A stretch of DNA of 64,000 nucleotides from Apoda limacodes. Its lineage: Eukaryota > Arthropoda > Insecta > Lepidoptera > Limacodidae. This document shows, piece by piece, positions 10,601 to 23,500 of this stretch (position 1 is its first letter; each line of letters starts with the position of its first letter). Below the pieces are notes generated by a model that was not told where the DNA came from, did not search any database, and worked only from the letters and a program-made list of their open reading frames with translations. The DNA is taken from assembly GCA_946406115.1 (NCBI GenBank), contig OX291551.1, positions 3,472,001 through 3,536,000 of the forward strand. The letters are read 5' to 3'. The position numbers and the translations under genes were made by a program.

Positions 10601-12973
10601 TCTTTATAGAAATAACTAGTTATATTCTTTTTACATAATTTAGGAAGTTAACCTTAAGTTTAGAAAGTGTACATTCAAGAACTGTATTTAAAAATGTTTA
10701 ACAGTTTTGAGTGTTTTAATTTTTGCATATTATTTAAGAAAACTGTTATAGATTCCTTAGCTGCAGCCCAAAGTCTCCGTCTCTGCCCATATATTACATC
10801 TGTCCATCAATAAAACATCAATTTGGCCGCTGCCGTAGTGTCACTTGCAGTAGTCTGCACTACTGTAAGCAATGAAGACAGTAGTGTCATGGAAAAGTAA
10901 AAACTCCCATAACACTTCTGGTAGTGCAACGTAGTAGTGCCTAGGGAAATAAACGGATTAACCGGGTCTCAAAACGTAACAAAAACGCAAATTTAGCAAT
11001 TTCGATTTTTGGACCCATTATAATAACTTCCACAAGAAAAGTTAAAAATTATTCTCAATGTTTCAACAGATTCAAGCGAGCTCCGAACAAAGGCAATGGA
11101 GAATTATCGAGCCGTGCGTGTCACCAGCCAGTGCCTGACGCCGCAGCCGCGCTGGCTCTCCATGCGACAACTCATCCCCGCCGCAGACACCAAGTCAGTA
11201 CCAGAACTAGATTTACACTACTCACATCCTTTACACTTTCTTCTTTGGAAATTCATTAAAAATCTTTCGAAGAAAGGGAAACTGTGTAGAATGTAATTGT
11301 TTTTGTGTAATGTATACATTCTCGAGGAGTTTGGCTTTTAGGTTTTTTGGTTTGTACATGGCTCACTATATTTAATCAGGAGAAAGTGGTTCAACATAGC
11401 AAGTAAGATGGGACAACTTTAAGGCAAATTAGAATTGAAATTCCTCCACGGTACAACCAGTTGTGCCGTGCAGTTGGTCGGTGGGGAATAAACGTTATAT
11501 TACTACCTAATTAGTGAGTATATGCATCTCAATTCCAATTCATACTAAAGTGTAGATAGTTGGTATCTTCGGTGCTTAGAATCAAGTCAGTTACCTTCTT
11601 TTCTTTTAATATTTCGATGTTGCTACCCACTTAAGGCTATAACACTTTTAGGGAGAGATATTGTTAAGACATCTTGAGCGACTAATCGCTAGATGACTAG
11701 CCCTTAGAGATAAAAAAGTATCTTACCTACCTTCTCTTTTGAGTCTCTGAGAAATAATAGCCTATCAACTATGTGAAGTTTATATTTGTTTTATATATGT
11801 ATGGTGTAATCTTCGGAAATCGGAAAAAAATTGAAGAGCTGAGTGTCTTCTAGATGCTTGTGAACTACAACTGAAAGGTGGCCAATAGTTGTATTGAACA
11901 ATTTTGACGTTTGACAGGTACCTGCCTCGTTGCGTGCAGCTGCACCGCTGCGCGCCCGACGCTGGGTGTTGCCGTAACGAGTCGGAGGTGTGCGCGCCCG
12001 TGGCTGGGGAGAATGTTACTGCATTTTTCTATGTTAGTATAAAAACATTTCAACTACGACAGGAAACTGTTTACGCTATGAACAGATACAATACTAAAAT
12101 GCCTGCATAAATTTGGTAAATCCTGAACCGCTTATAGCCCGGGCACTTTTTTTGGCTTGATTTTATGAAGGTATATTATGTAGCAACTAAACATAATTCT
12201 TTGCTTGGAATGAAAAGCTTGCTTTATTAAATATGAAAAAAATTTTCACACTGTAAAACTTGAAATAGAATGTTTTTTGTACCTAACACATTTCTAACTT
12301 GTGGAGGAATTATCCTTTTTTTCCAGGTTCATCACGCCAGCTCTCCTGTCACTGCATCTGAAATACAGTTCTACAACCACACACAATGCGGTTGTGTGCC
12401 AATCGACGAGCTACGGAACCCTGGTAGATACTTGGAAAGTCGCCACAGACATAGAGTGCAGAGGATACAGAGCGAAAGACGGAGTGCAAGTTACAGAGAG
12501 AGTCACACTGAAAGTTCAAGAGAGAGACAAAGCGACCGACTTCCTCCTACTGAAGAGCCAAAGTTAGAAAGAGATGAAGATACTTCACCGCCACAATTAC
12601 GTAGGTTCGTGTAACGCCTTTTAAATATAATTCATTACAATCCTACAAACAAACATTAAATCTCATTGAATTGTCATTATGTCCTTTTTTGGTCTCTTGT
12701 ATGCTTATAAAATATTCGACGAATTCCAGATGCACTTGTCCAGGCGCGTTTGTCGCTCGACTGTTGAGGAACGGGTGCAACTGCGTCTGCGGCTGGCCAG
12801 ACCTGAAGAGGCACCGCGATTGCTTAATGTTCGCTCGGGGAAAGGAGCATTTCGGAATGCGCGACCGCGTGTGCGTGGCCAACGGGGACTGTCACCCCCC
12901 GACCTGCGAACACGGGCTCTACAATATCACCTTGGGAAAATGCCCAGTCCGAACGAACAAAAGGATACGATAA
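7382..12973 (+). CDS. PDGF/VEGF-related growth factor (Pvf-like), five 3' exons, 5' end not found
   Basis: Exons 7382-7604, 11070-11193, 11918-12032, 12327-12605 and 12730-12973 join in one frame (phases 1, 2, 0, 2) and encode about 327 residues ending at a TAA. The middle of the protein carries the PDGF/VEGF cystine knot: QCLTPQPRW, then RCVQLHRC, GCC, EVCAP and finally NHTQCGCVP. After the knot comes a basic Arg/Ser-rich linker and a Cys-rich tail starting CTCPG and GCNCVCGWPD, resembling the CxCxC (Balbiani-ring-like) extensions of insect Pvfs and VEGF-C/D. Family members are secreted dimers that bind a PVR/VEGFR-type receptor tyrosine kinase. No signal peptide exon was recognised, so the first exon or exons lie further 5', perhaps outside the window. 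The gene converges on the dynein gene. Which Pvf paralogue it is cannot be told from here. Confidence 0.82.
7919..10215 (-). mobile_element. LINE family B (CR1/Jockey-like), 5'-truncated, frameshifted
   Basis: Reverse-strand frames give PWLTDEIRILQNRRDRAK near 10.19 kb, PTIWKNAFIIPLPKKANPST, LLDFSNAFNTADFDILLGIL, GVPHGGVLSPLLFSIFINT, LYADDLQIYTHAP and a C-terminal LWNSLPLTISRSQS. Several frameshifts make it a dead copy. The 3' end is a gaatgaatga-type repeat. It fills most of the growth-factor intron 7605-11069 and is antisense to that gene. Confidence 0.88.
10216..11069. other. Rest of the growth-factor intron
   Basis: AT-rich; ctttataaatgagaaagtaa near 10,215 resembles the start of the Lep1-like family. 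Otherwise nothing recognised. Confidence 0.5.
11070..11193 (+). CDS. Pvf-like exon: start of cystine-knot domain
   Basis: Bounded by tttcaacag and AA|gtcagt. It encodes SSELRTKAMENYRAVRVTSQ followed by CLTPQPRW, which supplies the first knot cysteine and the C-x-P-R-like start typical of PDGF/VEGF domains. It ends in phase 2 and completes a Lys codon with the next exon. Confidence 0.8.
11918..12032 (+). CDS. Pvf-like exon: core of cystine knot
   Basis: Encodes YLPRCVQLHRCAPDAGCC and then RNESEVCAPVAGENVTAFFY between acceptor tttgacag and donor gttagt. This is the PDGF signature region (C-V-x3-R-C ... C-C-x6-C-x-P). Three extra residues sit between the RC and the GCC compared with the usual RCxGCC. 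NES and NVT are possible N-glycosylation sequons. Confidence 0.85.
12327..12605 (+). CDS. Pvf-like exon: end of knot and basic linker
   Basis: Begins VHHASSPVTASEIQFYNHTQ and reaches the last knot cysteines CGC. The remainder is a hydrophilic linker with many Arg and Ser (RHRHR, SERRSASYRES, SSRERQSDR), then an acidic PTEEPKLERDED segment. The linker could be processed at its basic sites or bind proteoglycans; that is inference. The donor AG|gttcgt gives phase 2 into the Cys-rich exon; translation would otherwise stop after LRRFV. Confidence 0.8.
12730..12973 (+). CDS. Pvf-like last exon: Cys-rich C-terminal module
   Basis: Acceptor gaattccag. It encodes CTCPGAFVARLLRNGCNCVC, then GWPDLKRHRDC, DRVCVANGDC, HPPTCEHGLY and GKCPVRTNKRIR followed by TAA. 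The dense cysteines with a CxC motif and GWPD resemble the C-terminal modules of insect Pvf and VEGF-C-like factors. GC content is clearly higher than in flanking DNA, as expected for real coding sequence. Confidence 0.8.
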
Positions 12974-14310
12974 CTCGCGCCATTACGCTCTAAATGCGCA
13001 ATACGTGGTAATAGTTTAATCTATGGTAAGACAATTGTGATGTGTTTTTTCGAATGGTGCCATAATAGGTATGTACCTTATTTAATATTTTCCATGTTAT
13101 AATTGTGAGAAATAACTTAGTCACAAGCTATTTAAATTATTTTACGTAAGGTTTTATTAACAAACCTTGTTTTTAAATCACTCGGCACTGCCGTGTCTAA
13201 TCACTTATGCAAATACCTACTATAAGTCACTTAAATTATAAGTAGTTATAACTAACATAAGCTATATTTATAAAAAAATTAAATACCTAGAATTGAAAAA
13301 AAATGAGAACTTATCCTTGTACAGCCACTGTTTCGTATTTTTGTACGGATAAAATATATTTTTAGTGATTTTAAAATATTAATTTATTTTTATTGCTATG
13401 GTAAGTCAATTCCAACGTCTGCATAATATTTTTGTTTACTATTTTTTTCACGTAGTTTTATAACGACTAAAAGTTAATAGTGCTTATTTCACATTTTTCA
13501 ATACGATAAAAAAATATTTCTAAGTTCACTTGTAAATTATACCTGCACTTTTAAGTAGTTAAGGCGATAACTATTCAATCATTAAATTGACTGCTAATGT
13601 TATTGTTTTTATTTTTATGTTTAAAAACATGTGCCCAATAATTTCTTTAAATCTCTTCAATAATTATGTTGATGATCTAAACGAATTTCTAGAAATCGGC
13701 TCGAAGGACCGTGTTTTTAATTGTTGAGAACACTGCACTATTATATTTTCACTTGACATCTACAATTTGGTTTACTTATTGTCTTTTTGTATTATTCAAT
13801 TCAAATACATACACGTGGAACATGATCTCTGCTAGATCTTTGCCGAAAAACCGTTCACGCGAATATCCGCAAGTAAAAAATATTTGGATCTCCTGCCGGC
13901 CTGTTTTTCTGTATAAGATAGTTACATAAGCAAACGTTATATATTATAGAGTTATAATATATACAGAATTTAGATTGTACACAAAGATGTATGGCCACTG
14001 TCAACTAAGTTTATATTTTGAATAACATCAAACCGCGCATAAAGGTTGTCTATTCTAACAATATTTACGATTTTTATGTTAATATTGCGCCTTTTAATTT
14101 TGCGGGGATAATTTATTTTCAAACATTTACATTACCAACATTCTTCTTTGACTAAGAATAACTATTGCTCCAATACTTGTACAAATTTTAAAGATTTAAC
14201 TTTGTTGTAATGAAAGTCATTAAATCATCAGAAATGTTCAAGTACTAAGGCCTTAGTTGACTGGTGGAAACTCAATACATAACCAGTAAGTAGGATTAAA
14301 AAGTACTCGA
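12974..14310. other. Intergenic region between convergent genes
   Basis: Very AT-rich, with no convincing open frame. Presumably holds the 3' UTR of the growth-factor gene; no clean AATAAA was seen close to the stop. Nothing else recognised. Confidence 0.6.
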
Positions 14311-14331
14311 CTTGCTTCATTTAATCGGGTA

Positions 14332-14337
14332 TTTATT
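14332..14337 (-). terminator. AATAAA polyadenylation signal for the dynein gene (candidate)
   Basis: Minus strand AATAAA lies about 100 bp past the dynein stop codon, the expected place for a short 3' UTR. The 13.0-14.3 kb stretch between the two converging genes is AT-rich with no other gene. Confidence 0.45.
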
Positions 14338-14438
14338 GGAAACCAGCGTCCTTAGTGAAAAATCATTAGTTGTAGCCTATGTTATAGATGTTACACAATA
14401 AAAGGCCAAATATAACAACATTACAATATAATATTCAT

Positions 14439-14578
14439 CTACGTAGCCAGAGTACAGAGCAGGGCGGTACCGCGTTTCACCCAAAATTCGGCAGTTTCCT
14501 TTCCGGAGGGCAGGTCTACAGCGACCACGAACACGCCCATGCGCCGCGGGGAGTAGTAGCATGGACAAGTGTACTTGT
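14439..14578 (-). CDS. DNAH2: DNAH2-like last exon with stop
   Basis: Encodes [45 protein letters not shown] and TAG. Y-x-C-P-C/V-Y-Y/K and W-I/V-K/x-R-G-T/V-A-L-L-C end axonemal dynein chains; the double-C and double-Y in CPCYY fit DNAH2 rather than the CPVYKT of most others. Confidence 0.94.
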
Positions 14579-17500
14579 CTGGAAAACATACGTAAATATC
14601 AGTTGTATTTATTCTAGATGCTTAAGAGGATATATTATAGAGTTGGTGGTGACCTAGGGATTTCGATTTCACCCCTCAGGGGGGCGGAGATTCGAGCCCG
14701 GCGTGTACCAATAAACTAGTGTAAGAGCTCAAATACATTCATTATACACACCGCTGGCTTTCGGTGAAGGAAAACATCTGTACCTATTTAGAAAACATAC
14801 GTACATCTCAATTGTACTTATTCTAGACGTTTAAGGGGATATATAGAGTCGGTGCTGGCCTAGGGCTTTCGATTTCCTTGCATCGTGAGGACTGGACGTA
14901 CGCTGGGAAGGAAGAAACACAGCCCCTACAGCTTAGTAAATGTCCAAAATAGGATCTTACTGTGTTTATTAAGCAAGCTACATGGTACTACAGGTTATGT
15001 ACAGGTACATGTTACATATGACACAGGCCAGAGCGTTAGCTCTTCGTTTTCAAACTTGGCAAACACACTGTGGTGTAACTGGATTCCTGAGAATACTTAC
15101 TTCTAACCCGTCGTCCCGTCGCGCGGATCGGCTTGAAGTGTATCGGCGTCATTGGGAACACGAGCTGCATAGGGAGCGGCTCCTGGAGGTGACCGTCCTT
15201 GCGGAACCAACTCGCGCCTTCCAGGTACAGACCTCTTAACAAAATATTACAGACAATGACGCTTAAAACAATGAATCGACACAAACTAATGAAAATTTAT
15301 ATAAGATTATTAGTGTACCGGGACATTCAGTAAATCAACCACATAAACTATGCTTGTCGAGCACGTGGTACTCAAGGCACTAACCGCACGTAGACACCGC
15401 CGTCGCGTGGGGGACGCACGAAGGATGTGTCCTCTACGGGCATCACCGTGAACTCCCAGCACAGAGTGTCGATGGGCCAACCCTCGCCACGCGCCGTCGT
15501 CTGTAGGTAAATAGCACAGCATGTCTTCATAAACATAAAAAAAATAAGTATTTCTAAGTATTGGTTTTGATAAAATTGTTTTTTTAGAACACATGAAAAT
15601 ACAATACAAAGATTCATAACGAATATAACAGACTTTTCAGACCTGGTGTCGCTAGCGTCACGTATATAAGTTCACAGCATTTTAGTATGGCGACTGTAGT
15701 TTTGATTTGTGGCCACCAGGTCAGAAAAAAATGTTGTACTGTAAGAGTTGTGACGTTACCTGCATGACGGCTGTAAGGAACCCTGTGGGCACGACGAGCG
15801 CTGGAAGCCAGCAGAGCGTGGGCGGCGAGCGTGGCGCGTTAGCCCAAGCCTGCAGGTGAGCGCCGCGCAACCACAGCTCGCGGCACCACGAACCCAGGGG
15901 CTTCAGTGACGGACGACCTACCGCAAACAAAAATACACTCAACCAACACCAGTCAAAGTCATTTTTTTATTTAAATTAGGTCTTTTGAATAGTCAAAGTA
16001 ATTAAATACTTTTTTTGATCCCTCAAAGATATCCTAGATCCTAATTTGTAAATAGCACGAATTGTCCTTTTTTGTAACACAAATTACATCAACACAACAA
16101 CAAGAAAACCAGATTAACTGCATTCAGTCTGGATATTGAAAGCGACAAACAAATTACTGCGCTCATTTTCACTCTTATATGACTTAAAACACCTTATACA
16201 CCTTGACCGATATCCGGATAAAGCGATAAAAAAGCATTACCATCGTATATTTCACATAAATCAAGGACATGCGATTAGGTATAGCCTTATTGCCTGACCC
16301 TGATTGTCTATTACATTTAGAGAGTACAATGTATGACAGGGTGTAATAAGCCTGACAAACGTGTAGCATGTGATCAGAGATCATGTGCCTTGTCCCTGAA
16401 GCAAAGACCTAACGTGTTACTGGACTTTAAGTTTCTAACATCAAAATTTTATATTGCCAGCTAATTCTCGTAGAACTAATGCTTGCTCTGAAAAAATTCT
16501 TAAGGGTAATTTGAACTAACAAAAACCTCTTAACGTTTTTTACAGTAGTGACTTTGACCACGGCCTAAACAATCAATTTCTTCAGTTGGCTATTGAATGT
16601 GTCAAGATAGAGTAATCGTGAGGTAATGTGCTCAACGAGACGGAGGGCGAGCGCATCCGACTACACTATGTCGTCACATATGGCTAGTCAGGTGCTGTTC
16701 ATCCAGTCATATGTCACGGCGCCATGACTGCCCAAATTATTCATTTAATCTTAATGACGAAACCCTTTATGTGAAAAGAATGACAAACCATTGGCAATTC
16801 TAACACTACCTACATAGTTTAAAAATTAATCAAGGTACCTTTCTGCCAAAATGACGGCACCTTCCCTCCGAAGATGCTGTGGTACGTAATCTCTAGTCTT
16901 TCAGACATCACCACCAGACCCTCTATGGCGCGCTTCAACTCCTGCATACCAATATTTCTATGTCAGGAAACAATTAGAAAAGCTTATTGTAAAAGTAATT
17001 TGATCAGTTGGTAGACAGACTGCTAGCTGTTTAGAGGAACAAAATAAGTGATAGGAGGACGCAGGTTCGATTCCCGCACAGTACAACATTTATGTGATCA
17101 ACTTTTCGTGTTTCTCTCGAGCCTAAGTGTTTTCTATGTTTATTTATGGAATACATCTACAACCCTACAACATACGAAAGACAATAAATAGCTACTTACT
17201 ACAAGGGGCACGCCCTAGCCACTCCATACAAGGTGCACGCCTCAGTTACTCCATACTACGAGGAGCACGCCCTAGCTACTCCATACTACAAGGTGCACGC
17301 CCTGGCCACTCCATACTACCAGGTGCACGCCCCGGCCATTACATACAAAACCGTGTGATTTATTGCCACTAACACAACAAAAACAAATGGCGTGTGTATA
17401 CACCCAAATGAGTGAGTTAACTTTACAAACGGTCACAGGATCGTCCCAGAGGGCCGGCGGGGTCTACTTTAGAGAGCGGCGACGAGTAGTCATACAGGGT

Positions 17501-20500
17501 GTCAGTGTGTGCTAAATAGTAGTATTATTTCTATGATGCAAGAGGCCTAATAGACCTTGAGAACTTGTAATAATGTAAGCTGATGCCTGTTACCTTTAAC
17601 CCAGCAGTGATTTTGTTGACAAGCAGGTTGAAGTACCCGATCTCCTGCAGCAAGGACACACACATCGGCATCACTATCTCGGGTCCCATCATCCGCTCAG
17701 TCGTTTCATTGTCGATCTTATTCGGAAGCTTCCCTAACATCTCCGTAGCTAGTTCGTCCACCTAGAAAACGTCAAAAAATGGTTTAAAACTCTGTCACAA
17801 CGGTCGTGGGCCTTTCAAGAAAAACATTAATAAAATATCGAACGTTGAGAAAACTTTAAAAAAAAAAAATTGAGATATGGCAATTTAAAATACATGGCTG
17901 TTAAGAAACAACCCTTCCCACCGATTCTTTATAGAGAGAGAAAAATAATGTGACGTTTACAATAATATGACGTGTGGTCAAAATGTTAGTACGTGTGGTG
18001 GTTTTTTTTCTTTACGTCACGTTAACTATACGAATAATTTTATTCAGTCATCAAAATAGTTCAATAAATGACTCAGTGACAATATTCCGATTACGTTTTT
18101 TCACTTTTCTTTGCGATGAGATCATTATATTACTAAGTTCGCTTGCGTTTTTGAGGGTGCTGAATCCACATGTTTCAAAGCCTTAAAAAATTCTAGATTG
18201 TGCATCCAATATGGCGTCAATAATTTATAAAAATTATTCGATTTCGATAAACAGTTTTATTAGATTTTCAAGGGTGCTGAATTAAATTTTTTGCCAGTGC
18301 CTCACAATTTTGTCACAATGCTTCTATAAGAAAGAGAAATTGTTCGTACAGTCAACTGCCTGACCAATTTTTTATTCAAGTTACCCTAACATATTGAACA
18401 GTGTTTTCTATGCACTAAGCACCTTTTGATCTTCCCCGCCCCCCGCACCGCCACCGCCGGTGGAGGCCAGCGTGAACAACGTTGAACACATTATAATCGC
18501 GTCCTGCAAAACAAAAACTCTATCATGTAAAATAATTATATACATGTAATGACAGATTAAAAAAAGGAGGTTTATTTAAACAAAAGAGACAAGAAGATTA
18601 GTCCGTATAAATTTAAGTTTAAAAAAAACGTGTCTTTTTTAACGCTTGTGTTTATTAAAATAATAATATTACGATTCTTATATCCAAAGGGATGGTCAGT
18701 GATATTACGATCGTCAAGTGTTGCGATAGATGGTAATTATGCTAGCAACATTCAGCTTGCACCAATGTCATCTGACCCACACACGTGATAACGCAGTCAG
18801 CCTATCACCATAACAGTCACAAAGCAGACAACTTTAAAATTCACACATTGTAAAAATATTGATGGCCTCTACCGGGAATCGAACCCACCAACCAAGGCAA
18901 TAGCAATTGTGCAACTCGGTCCTTATTTAAAAATAATACCTATCTAAGGTAAAAGATATTGTTAATTCGATTTAAATTTATGATATGTTTACTGACCTGT
19001 GCTAGAGTAGCGACGTCTGCTGATGCGTGCTGGCCCACCGACTCTGCGCGTTCATAACCCGGGAGTAAGTCCAAGAAATCCCGGTAAGATTCCAAACTAC
19101 CATCCCGAGGGATGTGATAAGCAGGGATGCTGGATAACCTGTAGCACTGATACATTAGCCACTGAATGACATTCTTATACGGCGATAGATATTTTACTAA
19201 ACAATAAAAAATGTATATGGATAATTGCATGATAAATTGCTAAATTGGTGCTCAACAAAAAAAACCTTCAATTATTAGGACTGTATTTATATACTGTCCG
19301 AGACTACTTCACTGTATAAGACTTTCTCATATCTGCCTACAGACAAATAACTTCCTCCGCAGCGTGCGACTCTGTGTCACCTGTAAACAACAGCTTCCCG
19401 CAAACTATTCCTCATACACCGGTTCTTCGAACTATGTCCTATGCCCTACCTACTGCCAATATAGCTTTGCGTGATGAGCTATGTCGCCGACTTTAGTTTT
19501 CTTCAGGATTTCCTAATTTCTTATTTGATATAACTTACTTACAAGAGTAATTTAACTCTGTCATTATAACGTTTATAATTCTATAACAACAGAAGCATGT
19601 AGCTGGCACTTTGGGTAGGCCTCGGATCTATAACTATGACTACCTGTATATTATCCCAGTCAAGGATGCCTGTAGAAACTGAAGAATACAATGACGAATT
19701 CTGAATCCCACACGCGCAAGAATTTACCTATAGAAAGGAGTATCCAACGCTTCCTCACAGAAGAACTGATTAATGTACGCGATGAGGACTCGCTTGTCCC
19801 AGTCATCGGTGATGTGACCACCGTAGTTGATGATCGCGAACAGATACCGTAACGCATCCCAGGGAACCTCTTCGTATTCCTCCAGGTAGTTAGCCAGAAG
19901 ATTGTCTGAAACCTGGACCAATTGGGTAGCATTTAAGACAAGTTTAAGGTATCAATTTGAATTAAAATTATACGCTTTTGCAATATTTCGATAACAAGAG
20001 GTGACACAGATATTGGTTTCTAAGCGAAAATGCGTAATGAGAGGGTAAGAGCGCGCAGCTCCTCCATCCTACTCCACTTATCAATTTATGATATTTTCCT
20101 AAAAATACATGACGATTTTCCTGAAAAATTTAATCAGTTTAGCAGTGCACATCAAAGCAAAAATAGTGATTGATAATACTACGCCCAAGAGTGCGCATCA
20201 AGGCTAAAATAATGATTCATGATACAATGTTCAGCAGTGCACATCAAGCCAAAAATGATTTAGCAGTGCCAGTCGAACTAAAATGGTGATTGTTGATACT
20301 CCGTTCAGCAGTAAAAATCAGTAGACTAAAATGATGATTGACAATACTAAATTCAGCAGTGGACATCAATATACTAAAATGATGATTGATAATACTATGT
20401 TGAGCAGTTAAGATCAATATAGAATAAAACAATGGTTATAATTTTAATTTACTTAAGTCTAGCTCACCTCGAAGTCAGAATCATTAAAGCTGTATACAGC

Positions 20501-23500
20501 ATTGTATCCGAGTTGGCGGAACCGCTTCCTCGCGATCAGCGAACAGTGGAAGAAAGAGACGCAAAACAACAGTCGCCGGTACATCGGCGTCGCTTCGTCG
20601 AACTTTTCCTCGTTTATGTTTGCGAATAGACGCAATAGGTTGCCTTTTAAACCCTGGTCAAGGATTAAATCACTATTAAAACTACTAGTGTCAATTAACT
20701 TATTACGAAGTCTACGAAAAAAGATGCGTAGTAAGTAAGTAGACCTTGTTCTCAGCTATAGGTAGTGCGATGAGTTTAAATTAGAGTTTCAAATGGTAAA
20801 GAAATTGGCTTTCTTGTGGATTGGCTAACTTTGCATCATTATAAAATATTTTTTAAATAAAAGGAATTCAACAATTTCCGCCCGATGCCAATAATCTATT
20901 TGGCATTACACTTCAAAGATAGGAAAACACGCACAATGTTTAAAAAAAACATTTTTATTATTATCAAAAGCCACTCGATGTAACACCAACAACTCATAAC
21001 ATATTAGATTATGGCTAGTAAAACCGATTGCAGATGTTATTAGAAACGAAAAAAATATAAGCGTCATATTTGGAGGCAAACCGCTTCCATTTCTATATCT
21101 TCACAATACCTTTACCCATCATAATGTCCCCACAACCTCTTCTCACCAGCGTGACAGGTGGCGAGCCCATCATCGCGATACTGCTTTTAATCCAGTATAT
21201 CTGGTGTAAAGTGGCTTTATATGTGTAAGTAAGTGGTAAACTGAAGGAGGCAGAATAATATAACTACTTTGCCTTTCTTGACAAAATATAATAATTCATG
21301 ATTGGGAAAAGATACAAACATTTGTTAAAAAAAAAGGTATGCGGTTGCGATTCATAAGTGATATTTGTAATAAATATTTTTGTTTGTTCTAAAACCCGAG
21401 CAAAAACGTGTGCACAATTTAGTTTATAACAAAAAAGTACCTGAGGTGGTTCAGTAGTCATCTTGATGCTCCTCTGCAGTATGCCGAGAGGGAACTTATC
21501 ATCAGGCATGGAGGAAAGCCACAGTCGGAATCGGTGATGTATCTTGGGATTATCCAGCCCTCTCAGCTGACCTAGCCATGCACAGGCCAGGTGGCAGTTA
21601 GCCAGGAACACCCATCCACCTTCCTTCATGCCATGAGCTAGCATTCTGTAAAATATTGATCAGAAATAAGCATTAAAAATAAAAATAAACTGAAAATTCA
21701 ATAATGTAAACATTGCACGTACAGTTAACATTAAAATCTACAGTTTTTAAAAGCAAAAAACAGAAGTACTTACGCTAACCCTAGATAAAATCCACTTAAC
21801 TAAGAAAAGATGACGTGTTGCAGTTAATGTTGGATATAAAAAATATTTACAAACGCAATGGATTTTCCAACAATGCATTGCATTTTTGGGTTAACCATCA
21901 TGAAATTAATTGGTAGTTGAAAAAAATTATATTTACTACTAAAAATTATATTTCATTACTCTATTTAGGGACCGCAAATATTAGTTTGTAAAAAAACGCT
22001 TATACATAGTTGATTGTTGATCCAATTAAGGGTTACCTGGAAGCAGTCGGTGCCTGTCCCTGTCCCAAGCTGAGGGTCTGGAATTTGTCTCCCATCTTGA
22101 CGTCGACAGCAAGCTGCAGCAGCGAGGTGGTGGGGTCTACCCCGGGGGAGAGTACGAAAAGAAGCGATGTCTTCCACGAGGACTCTTCCCAAGCAGTCTT
22201 CATAACAATACAAAAAATAATTTTATTGTATTTCGATATATGATTCAGTATCTGCTATTTTCTTCACAAAAAGACCGAAAATTCTAATTGTAAAGTGTTT
22301 TGTAAAAGTAGTATTGAGCATGAGTCTGGACGCGATGAGCCTGTCACGTAAAGGACTGAATATAGATCAGTGAGGTAGTTGACGTTGGTAATATCACTGT
22401 CCAACCCTTTTAAATCTCAGAAGTAATTTCTTTCTGTAGTTAAACCTTTACCTGAAAAGTAAAAGAAACACAACATTTTTAACTTTCAAATCTGTTATTA
22501 GTTTTGAAAGTTAAACGTTTTATGTACATACGTTAAGGTAGTTAGAAATCACTAGTTCCGCTTCCCTGTCACTTCTCTATACAACGGTGGTTTGACCTTA
22601 TTTCCTATTGTGGGTTCAAAATAAAAAATATGTCCATTTTTTACTTCAATATCTATGTTTTAATAGCATCATAACATTGCAAATAAGTTCAACCCATAAT
22701 GCAGCGCAACCATGAGAATTTCTTTAAGAACTTAAAAACCTATTTAACGACATGCCACATAAAAAGTTACGCTAAAAAATTACATACAAATTTATTACAT
22801 AATATTCTTCATACATAAATTTTTTACAATTTTTATGCAAAACTGTGTGACGGTTCACATAAAAAACGTTTCAAATTTTAATGAATTCGTTTTAAGTCTG
22901 TGAAATTACATCGTAATTGATAAAAAGATGGCAGAATCAATGAAAATTACGGAATAACATTTAATTTGATTGGAATTGAATTATAAACAATTATACAGAC
23001 ATGACGGAATTATAAGAGTTACGTTTTTACTACTTGGCTACTGAATTCTAAAAAGGCATCCCATTGAAATAAAAATGGTAAAGTTAGTTGTAAATTTTAA
23101 TGTTTGTATCACGGACACTTACTACCACGATCAGAAAAGAGAAAGATAGATAGATAAAGAGAGAGGGAGAGAGAGTACCCTGATATCAAGGACAGGCGGT
23201 TCGACGTAGCGCGGTCCCAACACGTTAACGATAAATGTGGTGATGCAGGCAGACACGCGGTCCACACGCAGCGACCGGACAAACAGTATCTTCTGGAAAT
23301 CGTTGCACATGTCGTTCCATTCACCTGGTAGAAAAAAAATATCACAAATAAATCAGTATTAAATATTTGAAAAAGTCGAAATCTTCAAGAATTGCATTTA
23401 CACATTGCATTAACAAAAAACAATTTAAACGCAAACTTTAACGAAACTGTTGAAAAAAAAGATAATTTAATTTACGTCCACTCTTAGTAATAAATGTAAT

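Noticed and set aside
17195..17347. CRISPR-like array
   Set aside because: Units are contiguous with no unique spacers, in an insect intron; it is an ordinary minisatellite. The same holds for 49,252-49,634.
17127..17372. Open frame with QGARPSHSI repeats as a repeat protein
   Set aside because: It is only the translation of a 30-bp tandem repeat antisense to a dynein intron.
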